A stretch of DNA of 35,637 nucleotides from Chrysochromulina tobinii. Taxonomy: Eukaryota > Haptophyta > Prymnesiales > Chrysochromulinaceae. The position numbers and the translations under genes are program-made. The number at the start of each line of letters is the position of its first letter. Within the stretch, counting starts at the first letter, position 1. The notes under the pieces are model-generated. The model was not told the DNA's origin. It worked only from the letters and a program-made list of their open reading frames with translations, and searched no databases. The stretch covers positions 1 to 35,637 of the forward strand of contig JWZX01003246.1 in assembly GCA_001275005.1 (NCBI GenBank). The letters are read 5' to 3'. Shown here in pieces: positions 35,111-35,637 of this stretch.

Positions 35111-35637
35111 GGTCTGAGGCCTTGAGAGGCTGCTCGAAGAGGCTGCGACACGAAAACAACAGAATCCGCGGATGAAAATGGCACGACTCGAATGAGTCGG
35201 ACTCAAAGCTCTGCACCCTCGAGCACTTTTCGAGGAAAGGATGAGTGCATACCAGGATGCGTGTGTGCGCATTGCAGTGAGTGGAGTCGTCGACACCCGA
35301 CCCGAGTCCCGACCGATCCCGCGCGCCTCCAGCACCGACGGGCCACGCCGCCATGCAACACGGCGCATTGTGATCGAGATGCAATACGCTTCAGTACTGT
35401 GTGGTGTGTGTGTGACGGGTCCGGAACGTCCGGTCGCGGGTCGATGCACGGAGGCATTAAACCCCCCCGCGGGCCGCCCCCGCTAGAGGTAGTAAGAGCA
35501 GACTCGCCAAAGACGACCAAACACTGTTGAAGTGTTTAACACAAACTGCGAGCGGTAGGGGGGGGTCTTTCCCCCGGGTGGGGAGTCAGTTAACCTGCTT
35601 ACGGAACATTCCCAGAGACCGGTAAGTGAGCTCCGCC
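35111..35637. other. Terminal intergenic stretch, no gene recognised
   Basis: 527 bp to the window edge. Includes a C-run (ACCCCCCCG) near 35460 and G-runs (TAGGGGGGGTC) near 35557. No open frame resembles a gene. Confidence 0.4.

Noticed and set aside
1..35637. CRISPR arrays, insertion sequences, viral genes
   Set aside because: No regularly spaced repeats, transposase, integrase, capsid or polymerase motifs were seen. Repeats present are microsatellites or single hairpins.

Overview
This looks like nuclear DNA of a flagellated, GC-rich, gene-dense eukaryotic alga, most likely a haptophyte. The lineage is an inference. It rests on a xanthorhodopsin-like proton pump of the eukaryotic marine-protist type, Ser-Pro5-type wall or surface protein repeats, several cilium/centriole genes, strong C/G third-position bias and very short GT-AG introns (87-112 nt). 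There is no sign of bacterial operons, and many genes are intron-free.

Layout. 1-5056 (+): the 3' part of a proline-rich surface/membrane protein, a V-ATPase assembly factor (VMA12/TMEM199) and chaperonin subunit CCT5. 5480-7801 (-): a J-domain/ankyrin protein ending in a CaaX box. It shares a 97-bp divergent promoter with COQ2 (7899-9098, +). 9645-10277 (-): an unknown four-TM protein with a KKxx tail. 10602-13323 (+): an MFSD1-like transporter, then the two-exon rhodopsin. 13324-15117 is the longest gene-poor stretch and carries inverted repeats. 15118-17735 (-): a two-exon ABHD17-like depalmitoylase and the centriole protein HYLS1. 17937-19181 (+): a glycosyltransferase-like protein. 19182-20608 holds no gene I can see. 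20609-24095 (-): a FAM161-like ciliary protein and a three-exon CKS1. 24542-35110 (+): a WW-domain protein with two RCK_C-like domains, a 2090-aa protein joining a FEN/Asteroid-type nuclease, a DExH helicase and an LTN1-like RING, and a sperm-tail-PG-repeat protein interrupted by a one-base frameshift.

Most neighbours appear functionally independent, as is usual for a protist. Two themes stand out. Three genes are centriole/axoneme components (HYLS1, FAM161-like, STPG-repeat), which fits a flagellate. The two large adjacent genes at 24.5-34.0 kb have domain combinations I do not recognise as described. The nuclease-helicase-RING protein has intact-looking catalytic motifs in all three modules and is the best candidate here for an undescribed RNA or protein surveillance factor. 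CKS1, the rhodopsin and the ABHD17 gene become visible as whole genes only after the introns are removed.
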